Shown: positions 63,518-64,000 of the stretch, piece after piece
Layout of the letters: every line of letters starts with the position of its first letter
Numbering within the stretch: position 1 is the first letter of the stretch
Position numbers and translations under genes: made by a program
NCBI RefSeq assembly: GCF_039555335.1
Contig: NW_027305502.1
Location: 186,001-250,000 of the forward strand
Length of the DNA: 64,000 bases
Direction of reading: 5' to 3'
DNA from: Amphiura filiformis
Taxonomy: Eukaryota > Echinodermata > Ophiuroidea > Amphilepidida > Amphiuridae
The notes under the pieces: model-generated
The model's input: only the letters and a program-made list of their open reading frames with translations
Databases searched by the model: none
What the model was told of the DNA's origin: nothing

Positions 63518-64000
63518 CGTGAAAAAGTCAGAAACGTAAAAACAGCGCTAAAACCTCACGATAAATATAAATCCACGTTCCACGTATATAATCTTGTTAC
63601 ATAAATCATGTCAATGTAAATCACATATTCAAATAATATTTCGTTCGATTGATCGATGAAATATAAATCAGATTGGTGTCAAAATGGTGTGACTTATGAT
63701 TCAATCACTGAATTATTTTATTAGACACAACTCGATATGCTTAATCATTTAATATAGTGTTGTCTGATACGTACGGTTCAAAAACATCGATTTGTGCACT
63801 GTGACGCTTTTAATAAAATGTTGGCTGGTGATGAAACTGATGATAGCATTTCCTGATGGGGTAAGAGTTTCTACATGGAATGAATGCCCGCCCGAGATCG
63901 TGTGGTGACGCCCCTTTTAATTGATGCAATGGACCGGTCAATTTATACATGAAAATTAGCGTAATATCGATTTTGATTGAAATCTACTCTCTGAATTTTG
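63518..64000. promoter_or_regulatory. 5' flank of gene B, promoter not resolved
   Basis: Upstream of the gene B ATG. Minus-strand ATTTATATTTATC (near 63563) or GATTATATACG (near 63586) could be TATA-like, but the AT-rich background makes this weak. Confidence 0.25.

Overview
The window looks like a piece of an AT-rich invertebrate deuterostome genome, most likely an echinoderm or close relative. The evidence is indirect: spliced genes with GT-AG introns, abundant TAGGCCTA motifs, many short foldback/TIR elements and satellites, and a Gmr1-like retrotransposon, a group known from deuterostomes. There is no bacterial-style gene organisation.

Two protein-coding genes were reconstructed exon by exon, both on the minus strand and head-to-tail. 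They are paralogous anion-selective Cys-loop receptor subunits of the GlyR/GluCl type. Gene A (1,506-10,456) has eight coding exons from signal peptide to TM3; its TM4 exon should lie beyond position 1. Gene B (25,478-63,517) is complete in nine exons, about 506 residues. Five of the aligned coding exons have identical lengths in A and B (71, 218, 83, 230 bp internal exons among them), all phases agree, and the 83-bp Cys-loop exon equals that of vertebrate glycine receptors. Both carry the PAR anion-filter motif, a 13-residue Cys-loop and the second disulfide pair of loop C. The ligand is unknown.

The 15 kb between the genes and the introns are filled with mobile DNA. 11-15 kb: a 3-kb TTAA-flanked element with two nested foldbacks. 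18-19.2 kb: a satellite forming a large palindrome inside a short TIR element. 20.2-24 kb: an array of TGCTATCT hairpin repeats carrying a tRNA-derived SINE. 26.2-28.3 kb: a TA-flanked long-TIR element, a foldback and a hAT-type element with 8-bp duplication. 29.2-33.1 kb: a 3.6-kb element nested in another, provable from an empty-site relative at 62 kb. 40.3-42.5 kb: TTCTA and TTC/GAA simple repeats. 43.6-56.5 kb: a 131-bp satellite in intron 2 of gene B, invaded by a LINE tail, two hAT-like elements and a foldback, which in turn holds a complete Ty3/gypsy LTR retrotransposon (48,346-55,849).

That retrotransposon has the order gag-protease-integrase-RT-RNase H, i.e. integrase before RT, the hallmark of the Gmr1 group, with a SCAN-like capsid in Gag. 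Its LTRs are nearly identical, yet the reading frame is broken by single-base changes in homopolymers.

The most unexpected pattern is positional: at four introns of the two receptor genes, a TIR/foldback element begins exactly 9-10 nt inside the 5' splice site, and at another intron an element ends about 18 nt before the 3' splice site. Everything was read by eye; no alignment or database search was run.
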